Below are positions 19,407 through 28,820 of a stretch of 64,000 nucleotides of DNA, piece by piece. The notes beneath the pieces were generated by a model. It was not told the origin of the DNA and made no database searches. It was given only the letters and a program-made list of their open reading frames with translations. Numbering within the stretch: the first letter of the stretch is position 1; the number at the start of each line of letters is the position of its first letter. Source of the stretch: Azoarcus sp. PA01 (GTDB taxonomy: Bacteria; Pseudomonadota; Gammaproteobacteria; Burkholderiales; Rhodocyclaceae); contig LARU01000002.1 of NCBI GenBank assembly GCA_001274695.2, positions 1,736,001-1,800,000 of the forward strand, given 5' to 3'. A program made the translations under genes and the position numbers.

Positions 19407-20452
19407 GCGCGGCGCGCGATGCCGGCCTGATCGATCGCGCGAGCACCCGCGACGAGTGGCGCGAGCTGCTCAAGGCGCGCGTCGGCGCAAGCGAGGACGG
19501 CAAGGATTTCCGGCGCGTCGAGGCCGACGACTATCTCGCCGTGGTGCACGCCACGCGGCCCGCGCACGACGACCACGTCGCAGTGCTGGTCGCCCAGGGG
19601 GCGATCATCGACGGCAGCGACACGCAGTCGGCGGTCGGCGGCGACAGCCTCGCGCACCTGATCCGCACCGCGCGCGAGGACGAGCGGGTGAAAGCGCTGG
19701 TGCTGCGCGTCGACAGCCCCGGCGGCAGCGCGTGGGCGTCGGAAGTGATCCGGCGCGAGTTGGAATTGACGCGCGAGGCGGGCAAGCCGGTCATCGCGTC
19801 GATGAGTTCGGTCGCCGCGTCCGGCGGTTACTGGATCGCGACCGGCGCCGAAGAGATTTTTGCGAGCCCCGCTTCGCTGACCGGGTCGATCGGGATTTTC
19901 GCGCTGTTTCCGGAGCTCGCCGGATCGCTCGACAAGCTCGGCGTGAATACCGACGGCGTCGCGACCGCCCCGCTCGCCGGTGCTTTCGATCCGCGCCGCC
20001 CGCTCGAACCGGCGGCGGCGAAGACGATCCAGCTCGGCATCGAACACGGTTACCGGCGCTTCCTCGAAACCGTCGCCAAGGCGCGCGACATGAGGGCGGC
20101 CGAAGTCGACACCGTCGCGCGCGGACGCGTCTGGACCGGCGAGGCGGCGACGAAGCTCGGTCTCGTCGACCAGCTCGGCGGCCTGGACGCGGCGGTCGCG
20201 GCGGCCGCGTCGCGCGCCGGACTGAAGCGCTACGAGACGGTGTGGCCGAGAGCGGACGTCGGCCCCGGCCAGCGGCTCCTGCAGCGCTTCGTCGCCATGC
20301 TCGCGCCGGACGGCGGCTTTTCGGGCGTTTCAATCCTTGCCGCGTCGCCGCTCGCCGTCGTCATCGAGGGTTTGCAGCAGGATGCCAACGAGCTGCTACG
20401 CTGGAATGACCCGCGCCACCTCTATACGCATTGTCTTTGCGAAGCGCTCTAG
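19403..20452 (+). pseudogene. sppA: SppA signal peptide peptidase, C-terminal catalytic part, in the shifted frame
   Basis: This is the continuation of SppA. It contains the serine-nucleophile motif AASGGYWIATG (Ser at about residue 140 counted from GTG 19403), VLRVDSPGGSAWAS and LTGSIGIF, all typical of the C-terminal SppA domain, and ends at a normal C-terminus. A GTG at 19403 overlaps the premature TGA as GTGA, the same arrangement used by modB/modC, so translation could restart here and yield a separate polypeptide. In known SppA the catalytic Lys and Ser come from the two halves, so separate halves could in principle still assemble; this is inference. Confidence 0.82.
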
Positions 20453-20466
20453 CCGAGGACGATCCC

Positions 20467-20889
20467 ATGCCGAATCCCGATTTGCACTGCACGGCCGTCC
20501 CGTCGCCGCGCCGGGCGCTGGCTGTCGTGCTGTTGCCGCTGCTGCTCGCCGCGTGTGCCGGCACACGCGACACGCCGCGCGCGCCCGACGTGCCGCCGGC
20601 AACCCGCGTCGGGCCGGATCAGCAGCTGCACTTCGAGCTCGCGAGTGGCGATTACGATTGCGAATTCGGCGTGAAGGTGCGCGTCAGCCGCGACCTGCGC
20701 GACGCGAATCGTCTCGAGCTGGGGTGGGCCGGCCGCTCGTTCGATCTGCGGCGCGACGTGTCGTCGTCGGGTCTGCCCCGCTTCGAGGCGCGCGACGCGG
20801 GCCTGGTGTGGATCGACCTGCCGTGGAAGAGCATGCTGCTCGATTCGCGCACCGACCGGCCGCTCGCGACGGAGTGCCGCCCGGCGTGA
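20467..20889 (+). CDS. Lipoprotein with MliC-like (C-type lysozyme inhibitor) domain
   Basis: A 140-residue protein with a lipoprotein signal peptide: Arg-rich n-region, hydrophobic core [10 protein letters not shown] and lipobox LAAC with Cys30 as the lipidation site. The mature part has the compact MliC pattern: Y-x-C (Cys65), SSSGLPRFE in place of the usual SASGARY, then [13 protein letters not shown] and a closing Cys137 that probably pairs with Cys65. Members of this family protect peptidoglycan from host or predator lysozymes. Similarity is moderate and read by eye, so the domain assignment is tentative. It follows sppA by 14 bases and converges on hemW. Confidence 0.6.
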   Translation: MPNPDLHCTAVPSPRRALAVVLLPLLLAACAGTRDTPRAPDVPPATRVGPDQQLHFELASGDYDCEFGVKVRVSRDLRDANRLELGWAGRSFDLRRDVSSSGLPRFEARDAGLVWIDLPWKSMLLDSRTDRPLATECRPA

Positions 20890-20939
20890 CGCGCGTGGCC
20901 GCCGACCCGGTCCTCCCGCACCGCTTCAGTCGCACCGCT

Positions 20940-22163
20940 TCAGTCGCGCAGGAACAGCGTCAGCAGATCGTTGAGGAAATGCCGGCCGCGCTCGGTCGGG
21001 CGGAGGACGTCCGGCGTGACTTCGATCAGGCCTTGCGCGCGCGCCGTCTTCAGCTCGTCCTCGATCACCGCGAGCGGCAGGCCGGTGCGCTCGGCGAACA
21101 GCCGTGGCGGGACGCCGCCGGTCAGGCGCAGCGCATTCATCATGAATTCGAATGGCAGCTCGGTGACGCCGATCGAGCGGCGTTCCTGCACGAACTCGCG
21201 GCTCTTCGCTGCGTCGAGGTAGCGTCCGGGGTGCTTGTGGCGCATCTCGCGCACGATCCCCTCGAAGCTCGACAGCTTGCCGTGCGCGCCCGCGCCGACG
21301 CCGAGATAATCGCCGAACGTCCAGTAGTTCAGGTTGTGGCGGCATTCCTCGCCGGGTCGGGCGAACGCCGAGGTCTCGTAGTGGCGGAACCCCGCGCCGG
21401 CGAGCCGCGCTTCGATCGCATCCTGCATGTCGGCCGCGGCGTCGGTATCGGGCAGCGGCGGCGGAGCGTGGTGGAAAGGCGTGTTCGGCTCGAGCGTCAG
21501 CTGGTAGCACGACAGATGGGTCGCGCCGGTCGCGAGCGCGATGTCGAGGTCGGCGAGCGCCTGCTCGAGCGTCTGCTGCGGCAGCGCGTACATCAGGTCG
21601 AGGTTCACGCGCTCGAAGTTCGCCAGCGCGGTGTCGATCGCGACGCGCGCTTCGCGCCCGTCATGGATGCGCCCGAGGCGCACGAGCTGCGCGTCGTCGA
21701 AGCTCTGGATGCCGAGCGACAGGCGGTTCACGCCGGCCGCGCGGTAATCGCGGAAGCGGCCTGCCTCGACGGTGCCGGGATTGGCTTCGAGCGTGACTTC
21801 GGCCAGCGGGTCGAGCTGCAGCAGCATGCGCACGCCGGTCAGCAGGCGGTCGAGCGCTGCCGCCGACATCAGGCTCGGCGTGCCGCCGCCGATGAACACC
21901 GACAGCACGCGCCGTCCCCACACCTGCGGCAGCGCGGTCTCGATGTCGCCGAGCAGCGCGTCGATGTAGGCCTGCTCCGGGATCTCGCCCGTGCCGCCGC
22001 GCGACGCATGCGAGTTGAAGTCGCAGTACGGGCACTTCTTCACGCACCACGGGTAATGCACGTACAGCGCGAGCGGCGGCGACGCCGTCAGTTGCGCTCG
22101 CTCGGGCAGCGGTGCGGCAACGGCCGGCGCGGGCGCGACGGGGATAATGCGATGGCGGGTCAC
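20940..22163 (-). CDS. hemW: HemW, radical SAM haem chaperone (formerly HemN-like)
   Basis: HemW is a radical-SAM protein thought to insert haem into respiratory proteins; it is related to, but distinct from, coproporphyrinogen dehydrogenase HemN. The 407-residue protein has the cluster motif C40-VKK-C44-PY-C47 followed by DFNSH, the IGGGTPSL glycine motif and LSLGIQSF, plus a C-terminal winged-helix-like HemN_C region. The GTG at 22163 overlaps the rdgB stop as GTGA, so the two are translationally coupled. An upstream in-frame extension to 22538 runs antiparallel through rdgB coding sequence in another phase and is not plausible. Confidence 0.92.
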   Translation of the reverse strand: MTRHRIIPVAPAPAVAAPLPERAQLTASPPLALYVHYPWCVKKCPYCDFNSHASRGGTGEIPEQAYIDALLGDIETALPQVWGRRVLSVFIGGGTPSLMSAAALDRLLTGVRMLLQLDPLAEVTLEANPGTVEAGRFRDYRAAGVNRLSLGIQSFDDAQLVRLGRIHDGREARVAIDTALANFERVNLDLMYALPQQTLEQALADLDIALATGATHLSCYQLTLEPNTPFHHAPPPLPDTDAAADMQDAIEARLAGAGFRHYETSAFARPGEECRHNLNYWTFGDYLGVGAGAHGKLSSFEGIVREMRHKHPGRYLDAAKSREFVQERRSIGVTELPFEFMMNALRLTGGVPPRLFAERTGLPLAVIEDELKTARAQGLIEVTPDVLRPTERGRHFLNDLLTLFLRD

Positions 22164-22756
22164 AGCGGTTCGGTGGACAGGCGGGCGAGCAGGTGGCGCA
22201 TCGCCGCGCCGCGGTGGCTGAGGGTGTTCTTCAGCTGCGCGTCGAGCTCGGCGGCCGTCTGCCCGAGCTCCGGGACGAAGAACAGCGGATCGTAGCCGAA
22301 GCCGTTGGCGCCGCGCGGCGCGTAGAGGATCGTCCCGTGCCACTCGCCGTCGGCGATCAGCGGCCGCGGATCGTCGCGATGGCGCACCAGTACCACGACG
22401 GAATAGAAGAACGCGCGCCGGTCGGCGCTGCCGGCGAGCCGCTCGACGAGCAGCGCGTTGTTGCGCGCGTCGGATTTCGGTTCGCCGGCAAAGCGCGCCG
22501 ACTGCACGCCCGGCGCTCCGCCGAGCGCCGCGACGCACAGCCCGGAGTCGTCGGCGACCGCCGGCAGCCCGATCAACGCGGCAGCGTGACGCGCTTTCGC
22601 GAGCGCGTTCTCGACGAACGTCGGGTGCGGCTCGTCGGCTTCCGGAATGTCGAACGCCGACTGCGACAGCACCTCGATGCCGAGCGGCGCGAGCAGCGCC
22701 GTCATCTCGACGGCCTTCTTGGCGTTGTTGCTAGCGAGAACGAGCCGGGTCGTCAT
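22160..22756 (-). CDS. rdgB: Non-canonical purine NTP pyrophosphatase RdgB
   Basis: RdgB hydrolyses dITP, XTP and related nucleotides to keep them out of DNA. The 198-residue protein matches Ham1/RdgB length and has LVLASNNAKKAVEM (substrate loop SNN-x-K-x-x-E), VADDSGLCVAALGGAPGVQS and GFGYDPLFFVPE, all signature motifs. The ATG at 22756 sits four bases beyond the rph stop. It lies in the kinase-phosphatase-rph-rdgB-hemW minus-strand run. Confidence 0.95.
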   Translation of the reverse strand: MTTRLVLASNNAKKAVEMTALLAPLGIEVLSQSAFDIPEADEPHPTFVENALAKARHAAALIGLPAVADDSGLCVAALGGAPGVQSARFAGEPKSDARNNALLVERLAGSADRRAFFYSVVVLVRHRDDPRPLIADGEWHGTILYAPRGANGFGYDPLFFVPELGQTAAELDAQLKNTLSHRGAAMRHLLARLSTEPL

Positions 22757-22760
22757 GAGT

Positions 22761-23480
22761 TCAGTTCCGGTCGATCGCCGCTTTCTGCATTTCGACGAGC
22801 CGGCGGACGCCGGACTCGGCAAGCTCCAGCAGCGTGTTGAGTTCGGCGCGCGAGAACGTCGCGCCTTCGGCAGTGCCCTGCACTTCGACGAAACCTCCCG
22901 ACCCCGTCATGACGACGTTCATGTCGGTGTCACAGCCCGAATCCTCGAGGTAGTCGAGATCGAGCACCGGCACGCCCTGGAACACGCCGACCGACACCGC
23001 GGCGACGAACTCGCGCAGCGGGCTGTGCGGCAGCTTGCCTTCGGCGACGAGTTTGCCGAACGCGTCGTGGACCGCGACGCAGGCGCCGGTGATCGCGGCA
23101 GTGCGGGTGCCCCCGTCGGCCTGCAGCACGTCGCAATCGATGACGATCTGGCGTTCGCCGAGCGCGCTGAGGTCGACGACCGCGCGCAGGCTGCGGCCGA
23201 TCAGGCGCTGGATTTCCTGTGTGCGCCCGCTCTGCTTGCCCTTGGCCGCTTCGCGCGCGCTGCGCGTGTGCGTCGCGCGCGGCAGCATGCCGTATTCGGC
23301 AGTCAGCCAGCCCTGGCCGCGTCCGCGCAGGAACGGCGGCACGCTGTCCTCGACGCTGGCCGTGCACAGCACGCGCGTCGCGCCGAATTCGACGAGCACC
23401 GAGCCTTCGGCATGGCAGGTGAAGTTGCGGGTGATCGTGACCGGGCGCAGCTGGTCGGGGCGGCGTTGGCTGGGACGCAT
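22761..23480 (-). CDS. rph: Ribonuclease PH
   Basis: RNase PH trims tRNA 3' ends phosphorolytically. The 239-residue protein has the canonical N-terminus [16 protein letters not shown], the RNA-binding [18 protein letters not shown] loop (about residues 52-70), the phosphate-binding Arg/Thr region [14 protein letters not shown] (about 118-131) and DLDYLEDS. All active-site features look intact, unlike the truncated form found in E. coli K-12. It is ten bases downstream of the phosphatase gene. Confidence 0.96.
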   Translation of the reverse strand: MRPSQRRPDQLRPVTITRNFTCHAEGSVLVEFGATRVLCTASVEDSVPPFLRGRGQGWLTAEYGMLPRATHTRSAREAAKGKQSGRTQEIQRLIGRSLRAVVDLSALGERQIVIDCDVLQADGGTRTAAITGACVAVHDAFGKLVAEGKLPHSPLREFVAAVSVGVFQGVPVLDLDYLEDSGCDTDMNVVMTGSGGFVEVQGTAEGATFSRAELNTLLELAESGVRRLVEMQKAAIDRN

Positions 23481-23489
23481 GGAGGATTC

Positions 23490-24407
23490 CTATCTGCTGT
23501 ACTTGTGAATGGCCTGGTTGATTTCGGCGATCGCTTTCTCGATCTCGTCATCGCTGATGTCGCCGGCGGCGGCCGGCACGCGCGCGCGGCCGAAGACGTT
23601 GAGCTGCGTCGTGACCCGATCGAGTGCCAGCGTCTGTGTCGATTCGATGTCGTCGTGTGCTGCGCCGCGCTCGTCGTGCCAACACATCGCGATCATCGAC
23701 AGGTTGTCGCAGCCGGGCCCGGCGAGCTGCTCGGCGTGGTCCAGCAGCTTCGGCACGGCGTCCATGACATTGGTTCCGGCGAGCCCGTCGACGATGCCCG
23801 GGTCGCGCAGCGGGCCCCATACGCCGTCGGTGCACAGCGCGAGGATGTCGTCGTCACGCAATGGCGTCGGCACCGACAGTTCGAGCTGCGGCGTGCGCGT
23901 GCCGCCGAGGCAGCTGTAGATGCGATTGCGCTCGGGATGATGCGCGGCGGCTTCGTCGTCGAGCAGGCCCTGGTCGATCAGCAGCTGCACGCGCGAATGG
24001 TCGCGCGTGCGCGCGGCAACCCGCCCGTCCCGCAGCAGGTAGAGGCGCGAGTCGCCGGCGTGCGCCCAGTGTGCGAGACCGTCCTGGACGACGCAGGCGA
24101 CGATCGTCGTGCGCGGCGTGTCATCGAGATCTTTGTCGAACGCGTGATCGACAATCGCGCTGTGCGCGTTCATCAGCACGCGCGACAGGAAGCGCCCCGG
24201 TTGGCCAAGGGTCGGCGTCGCTTCGCGCCGGAACGCTTCGACGATGGACTGCACCGCCAGCTGCGCAGCGATCTCGCCGTGTCGGTGCCCGCCCATGCCG
24301 TCGGCGATCACCATCAGCAGCGCGTCGCGCGAGTAACAGTAGGCGAGACGGTCCTGGTTGCTTTTGCGCCGGCCGATGCGGCTTTCCTGGTAGATCGTGA
24401 ATTTCAT
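23490..24407 (-). CDS. PP2C-type serine/threonine protein phosphatase
   Basis: This 305-residue metal-dependent phosphatase has the PP2C motifs in order: SRIGRRKSNQDR (motif 1, metal-binding region), VIADGMGGHRHGE (about residues 33-45, central DGMGG metal ligands), AHAGDSRLYLLRDG (about 114-127), and LCTDGVWG near 190 followed by DNLSMIAM near 235. It is cytoplasmic with no transmembrane segment, and ends in a helical tail. The adjacent upstream kinase gene (10 bases away) makes it the likely antagonist. Targets are unknown. Confidence 0.92.
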   Translation of the reverse strand: MKFTIYQESRIGRRKSNQDRLAYCYSRDALLMVIADGMGGHRHGEIAAQLAVQSIVEAFRREATPTLGQPGRFLSRVLMNAHSAIVDHAFDKDLDDTPRTTIVACVVQDGLAHWAHAGDSRLYLLRDGRVAARTRDHSRVQLLIDQGLLDDEAAAHHPERNRIYSCLGGTRTPQLELSVPTPLRDDDILALCTDGVWGPLRDPGIVDGLAGTNVMDAVPKLLDHAEQLAGPGCDNLSMIAMCWHDERGAAHDDIESTQTLALDRVTTQLNVFGRARVPAAAGDISDDEIEKAIAEINQAIHKYSR

Positions 24408-24417
24408 CGCGCGCCTC

Positions 24418-25362
24418 TCAAGTGCGGCCGATAAACGATTTGATGCGCGCGCCGAGGTCGCCGAACAGGCTCGCCGGAACCACCTCCTCGCCCCGGCGCA
24501 TCAGCGTCTTCTGCAGCGAATAGACGCTCTGCGGGCGCTCGAGCGGGTCGAGCTTCAGGCACCAGTCGATCGTCTGCAGCAACTGCGCCGAATAACGCGT
24601 CGCATAGGCCCGGGTCGCCGGAACGAAAGTGTCGTGCCGGCTGCGCTCGTCCGAGCGCGGCGGCGCGGTTCCGGCGACGCAGGCGTACAGGCTCGCGCCG
24701 ACACTGTAGATGTCGCTCCACGGCCCGAGCGCGTTGCGGTTCGTGAACTGCTCCGGGGACGCGAAGCCGGGCGTGTACATCGGTTTGAGCAGCGGCTGGC
24801 CGGTCAGCAGGGTCTGGCGCGCGGCACCGAAGTCGAGCAGCACCGGCGTGCCGTCGTTGCGCAGATAGACGTTCGACGGCTTGATGTCGAGGTGCAGCAG
24901 CTTGTGCGAGTGCACTTCGCGCAGGCCGTTGAGCATGCGTGCGAAAACGGCGCGGATGAAAGCCTCGCGCACGCCGTCGCGGTGTTTGTGGATATAGTCA
25001 TGCAGCGTGCGGCCGCGCTCGAACTGCATCACCATGTACACTGTGCCGTTGGCGCGAAAGAAATTGAGCACCCGGACGACGTTCGGATGCATCAGCTTCG
25101 CGAGCGAACGCCCTTCCTCGAAGAAGCATTTCATGCCGTAGCGGAAGGCCGGCCGGTTTTCTTCGGTGATCTGCGGCTCGAGCTCGCCGTCCTTGCGCAG
25201 CGCGAGCGAGTTCGGCAGGTATTCCTTGATCGCGACCGGGGTGCCGTGGCGATCACGGGCGAGATAGACAATCGAAAAACCGCCGACGGAAAGCTGCCGC
25301 TCTATTTGATACTGGTCCAGCTGGAAGCCGGAGGGCAGAGGGCAGTTGGCTTGAGGCGGCAT
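24418..25362 (-). CDS. Serine/threonine protein kinase (Hanks type)
   Basis: A 314-residue soluble eukaryotic-like kinase. Visible motifs: glycine-rich loop LSVGGFSIVYLA, ATP-binding Lys46 in VAIKEYL, catalytic loop HLDIKPSNV with Asp159 and Lys161, DFGAAR with Asp177, and an activation segment ending TPGFASPEQF. The catalytic loop has LD instead of the usual RD, so it may not depend on activation-loop phosphorylation. There is no transmembrane helix or sensor domain, unlike PknB types. It is the first gene of the minus-strand run with the phosphatase and diverges from yicC, 92 bases away. Confidence 0.92.
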   Translation of the reverse strand: MPPQANCPLPSGFQLDQYQIERQLSVGGFSIVYLARDRHGTPVAIKEYLPNSLALRKDGELEPQITEENRPAFRYGMKCFFEEGRSLAKLMHPNVVRVLNFFRANGTVYMVMQFERGRTLHDYIHKHRDGVREAFIRAVFARMLNGLREVHSHKLLHLDIKPSNVYLRNDGTPVLLDFGAARQTLLTGQPLLKPMYTPGFASPEQFTNRNALGPWSDIYSVGASLYACVAGTAPPRSDERSRHDTFVPATRAYATRYSAQLLQTIDWCLKLDPLERPQSVYSLQKTLMRRGEEVVPASLFGDLGARIKSFIGRT

Positions 25363-25454
25363 CGACAGGGGGAGAGCCGGAGCCGGCTTTCCGCGAGATT
25401 TTCTTGATTGGACCTGCAGTGTAAAGGATCGCGGCAGGTTCCCGGAGACACTTC

Positions 25455-26321
25455 ATGATCCACAGCATGACCGGTTTCGCCGCCCAGACGCGGGACCTCG
25501 GGGCGGTGAGCCTGCATATCGAACTGCGCAGCGTCAATTCACGCTACCTCGATCTGTTCTTCCGCATCGGTGACGAACTGCGCCAGGCCGAACCGGCGCT
25601 GCGCGAGCGGATCACGGCGAAACTGACGCGCGGCAAGGTCGAGTGCCGCCTCAACCTGCAGACGAACGGCGCCGCGCCGCGCAGCCTCGCGCTGAACACC
25701 GCGCTGCTCGACCAGCTGCGCGACGCCGAACAGCTCGTGCGCGCACGCCTGCCGCAGGCCGGGTGCCTGTCGGTCAATGAAGTGCTGCGCTGGCCCGGCA
25801 TGCTCGCCGACGACGGCGTGAGCTTCGAGCAGCTGCAGCCGGCGCTGCTCGAACTCGCCCAGGCCGCGCTCGACGAGCTCGCCGCGACGCGCCGGCGCGA
25901 AGGCGACAAGCTCGCCGCGATGATCCGCGAGCGGCTCGTCCGCCTGCGCGAACTGGTCGCCCAGGCCGAGCCGCGCGTGCCGGTGATCGTCAGCGAATAC
26001 CAGGAGCGCCTCGCGACGCGGCTGCGCGACGCCGTCGCCTCGCTCGACGAGGACCGCATCCGCCAGGAAGTCGCGCTGTTCGCCCACCGCATCGACGTCG
26101 CCGAGGAGCTGTCGCGCCTCAGCACGCATCTCGACGAAGTCGAACGCATCCTCGCCGCCGGCGGTGCAGCGGGAAAACGGCTCGATTTCCTGATGCAGGA
26201 GCTGAACCGCGAAGCGAACACGCTGGCGTCGAAATCCGCCGCCACCGACGTCACCGGCATCGCGATGGAGATGAAAGTGCTGATCGAGCAGATGCGCGAG
26301 CAGGTACAGAACATCGAATGA
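25455..26321 (+). CDS. yicC: YicC family endoribonuclease-like protein
   Basis: A 288-residue YicC protein. It shows the conserved N-terminus MIHSMTGFAAQTRDLG and ELRSVNSRYLDLFFR, and a C-terminal DUF1732 region with SRLSTHLDEVERIL, GKRLDFLMQELNREANTL and EMKVLIEQMREQVQNIE. E. coli YicC has been reported to act in RNA decay as an endoribonuclease; that role is transferred here by homology. The gene diverges from the kinase and is followed by a strong hairpin. Confidence 0.92.
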   Translation: MIHSMTGFAAQTRDLGAVSLHIELRSVNSRYLDLFFRIGDELRQAEPALRERITAKLTRGKVECRLNLQTNGAAPRSLALNTALLDQLRDAEQLVRARLPQAGCLSVNEVLRWPGMLADDGVSFEQLQPALLELAQAALDELAATRRREGDKLAAMIRERLVRLRELVAQAEPRVPVIVSEYQERLATRLRDAVASLDEDRIRQEVALFAHRIDVAEELSRLSTHLDEVERILAAGGAAGKRLDFLMQELNREANTLASKSAATDVTGIAMEMKVLIEQMREQVQNIE

Positions 26322-26367
26322 CGCGGGAACCCGCCAGGAGCGGAATGCCCGGTCGCCGCTGGCGCGC

Positions 26368-26395
26368 CGCTGCCGCTTGACTGCGAGCGGCAGCG
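26368..26395. terminator. Hairpin between yicC and the GT9 gene
   Basis: A perfect ten-base inverted repeat (CGCTGCCGCT at 26368-26377, AGCGGCAGCG at 26386-26395) with an eight-base loop lies between two convergent genes. No T-tract is present on either side. A bidirectional terminator is the simplest reading. Confidence 0.5.
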
Positions 26396-26417
26396 CGGCC
26401 GTGGGGGCGCAGGGGGT

Positions 26418-27548
26418 TCAGCGAAGTATCGCGGGAAGCCTGCTCGGTGAGGAAGCGGCCTCCCCAAGCTTCCATAATTCGAGTGCGAGCGCGCTCACCT
26501 CTTCGACGCTGACGTCGTCGACGAAGGACGGGTCGTGCTTGCAGCGCCGCGTGAGGTTGTCCTCGCCGCACACCGGGCACGCGCGGCGCAGCGACGCGGC
26601 ACAGCGGTTCTGGTACGAGGTCAGCGGCCCCGACACCAGCAGGTTCACGAACCAATAGATGCCGACTGCAGGGGTGCCGACGGCCTGAGCCATCTGTAGC
26701 GGGCCGCTGTCGCTCGCAAGGACGAGGCGCGCCCGGTGGAGCAGCGCTGCGAGACCGTCGAGCGTCAAAACGCCACCCGCGTCGATCGCCGGCTCGCTCA
26801 TCGCGGCAACGACGCTCGCGGAGAGCCGTCGATCGTCCGGGCCGCCGCCCTGCACGACGACGCACGCCCCCATCCGCACGAACTCGTCGGCGACCGCGGC
26901 GAACTTCTCGACCGGCCAGATGCGACGCGGGTCGGTCGCGCCGGGACTGAGCACCACCAACGGCCGGTCAGCCGGCAGCCGCAGACGCTTCGCGAGCTCG
27001 GCGCGATCGCGCGGCAGCACCGGCAGCAGCGGCTGCAGGTCGACCGGACGCGCGCCGGTGAGCCCGACTGTTTCGAGAAGCCGCAGGCGCTCGTTGTGCC
27101 AGGGCACGTACGGCAGCCAGCGGTCGAGCGGCTCGGCGTCGCCGGCCCTCACTCCGACGGTCAAGCGCGCGCCGAGGCGGCGGACGAATGGGTTGGAATG
27201 CCGCCCGCCGCCGTAGAACTGGAAGGCGATATCGAAATTCCGGCGCCGAAGCGCTTCGCACGCCGACTCGACCGCGTCCTCGTCCACGACTGCGTCCGGC
27301 GGTGCGCCGACGCCGGGGATCGGTGGAAGCACGACGACTTCATCGATGAGCGGCGTGCGGCCTTCGAGGAATTCCTTGTGCCACGCGCGACCGAGGTAGA
27401 CGATGCGGGCGGCCGGATAGGTTTCGCGCAGCGCCGCGAGCGCCGGCAGCGCGAACATGAAGTCGCCGACCTGGTTCGGGCGCAACACGGCGATCGACGC
27501 GACGCGCGGCACCGGCTCGCGCGAGGCGGCATTCATCGGTCCGGTCAT
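26418..27548 (-). CDS. Glycosyltransferase family 9 (ADP-heptose:LPS heptosyltransferase-like)
   Basis: This 376-residue GT-B fold enzyme resembles heptosyltransferases that add heptose to the LPS core. Typical motifs: VLRPNQVGDFMFALPALAAL at the N-terminus (with the acceptor-site Asp), VVLSPGATDPRRIWPVEKFA in the donor domain, and LASDSGPLQMAQAVGTPAVGIY near residue 300. The C-terminus has a Cys cluster (CPVCGEDN and RRC) also seen in some relatives. It stands alone rather than in an LPS operon, so the exact sugar and acceptor cannot be stated. ATG 27548 has GAGGG about 12 bases upstream. Confidence 0.85.
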   Translation of the reverse strand: MTGPMNAASREPVPRVASIAVLRPNQVGDFMFALPALAALRETYPAARIVYLGRAWHKEFLEGRTPLIDEVVVLPPIPGVGAPPDAVVDEDAVESACEALRRRNFDIAFQFYGGGRHSNPFVRRLGARLTVGVRAGDAEPLDRWLPYVPWHNERLRLLETVGLTGARPVDLQPLLPVLPRDRAELAKRLRLPADRPLVVLSPGATDPRRIWPVEKFAAVADEFVRMGACVVVQGGGPDDRRLSASVVAAMSEPAIDAGGVLTLDGLAALLHRARLVLASDSGPLQMAQAVGTPAVGIYWFVNLLVSGPLTSYQNRCAASLRRACPVCGEDNLTRRCKHDPSFVDDVSVEEVSALALELWKLGEAASSPSRLPAILR

Positions 27549-28128
27549 TTCGCGACGGCCCTCGCACGATCGAGCGAAAGTTCGCGCTCCGGTTCGTTGT
27601 GTTTCTGTTGCGTTGTCATGACGGTCCCCTCGCAGCTGCATGAGGAGCAATGCAATCCCGAGGCCCGCCGTCCCCTTGGATGCGAGGCAGCGTCAGGTCA
27701 TGTAAAAGCTGCTGCGGAGCCGACAACGTTGCAGCCGGTGGCAACGGTGATCGGCAGTTTCGTCGCTGGAACGAAGCAGGCTGTTTCGCCGCCACCGTGA
27801 GGGACATGCGCGATCATCGAGGGCGACGACGGTCGCCGGGGTCGGTCAGCCCGAAGCAGAACGAACTCTTCACCCGGGAGCAAGCGGCCGACAACTGCCC
27901 GACGCCGAATCCACGAAGCCGCCCCCCGAACGACTGCTGCGACGGTCAGTCGAATTGGATGATTTGGGGAACATCGCGTTGGTATCGTCGTCCGTAGCCG
28001 GCCCTTTTGCTCGCCGCCCTGTCGTCCGCCCGTTGCGCTGCCGATGCGACATCGTTCGCGGATGTTGGATTGCGACGAGCATGCGGGTCCCCTCGATTTC
28101 TGTTCTGTTCCTGTTTTGCGTTCCGCTC
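27549..28128. other. Intergenic region between GT9 and AhpD-like genes
   Basis: This 580-base stretch separates two divergent genes. Short open frames on both strands show no family resemblance or ribosome-binding site. A small dyad ACATC-N7-GATGT occurs at about 28047-28063. The region presumably holds both promoters; nothing stronger was recognised. Confidence 0.5.
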
Positions 28129-28695
28129 ATGGCCACCCGACTCGACGAACTTTCCGAACGTGACTTTCCCTGGTATGTGCGTCTGGTTTTCGCGTACCAG
28201 AAACGCAAGTACGGGCAGGTGCTGTCGCCCATGTGGGCGTGGGGGCGGCAACCGGGGATCATGTTCGTCTTCCTCCTTTTGATCGGACGCTTCAAAAGGC
28301 TGGCCTCGCCCGGCCCGCTGCTGCGGACGTTGCTGAGCGTGCGCATCTCGCAGCTCAACCATTGCGATTTCTGCGTGGACTTCAATGCCCACAATTTCCT
28401 CGCCGCCCAGGGGGCGCACGAGAAGATCGACTTCATCGACCGCTGGCTGGAGCATCCCGAGGTTTTCAGCGATGAAGAGCGGGCGGCGCTCGCCTACGCC
28501 GAAGCGGTAACGCTGAACGACGAGGCCGGCACCGCCCGCGCGATGACCGCGCTCAAGCGCCTCTTCAAGGATGACGCAATCGTCGCCATCACCGCGTGGA
28601 TCGGCGTGCAGAATCTTTCGAGCAAGTTTAACGACGCGCTGAGCATCCCGATGCAGGGATTCTGCCGGGTTCCGCCCCGTCCGCCTCCTGGTTGA
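28129..28695 (+). CDS. Carboxymuconolactone decarboxylase / AhpD-like family protein
   Basis: A 188-residue protein of the AhpD/CMD fold. The redox or catalytic centre is visible as QLNHCDFCVDFNAHNF, with Cys79 and Cys82 in a CxxC and a nearby histidine, as in AhpD-type alkylhydroperoxidases. A hydrophobic stretch (IMFVFLLLIGRF) near residue 44 is common in this subgroup. ATG 28129 (MATRLDELSERDFPWYVR) was chosen from similarity to relatives; an earlier ATG at 28081 would add a short hydrophobic leader. No peroxiredoxin gene is adjacent, so an antioxidant role is not shown. Confidence 0.75.
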   Translation: MATRLDELSERDFPWYVRLVFAYQKRKYGQVLSPMWAWGRQPGIMFVFLLLIGRFKRLASPGPLLRTLLSVRISQLNHCDFCVDFNAHNFLAAQGAHEKIDFIDRWLEHPEVFSDEERAALAYAEAVTLNDEAGTARAMTALKRLFKDDAIVAITAWIGVQNLSSKFNDALSIPMQGFCRVPPRPPPG

Positions 28696-28820
28696 TCGAC
28701 GCTGCGCTTCATCCACGCAGGCCCGTTTCCGAGGCAGGCGCTCGAGCGCTTGCAGAACCGGCAGCTGAACTCTGCTTCCCGCGGGCGGTCGATCAGCCAG
28801 TACCCCAGGCGAATAGACCC

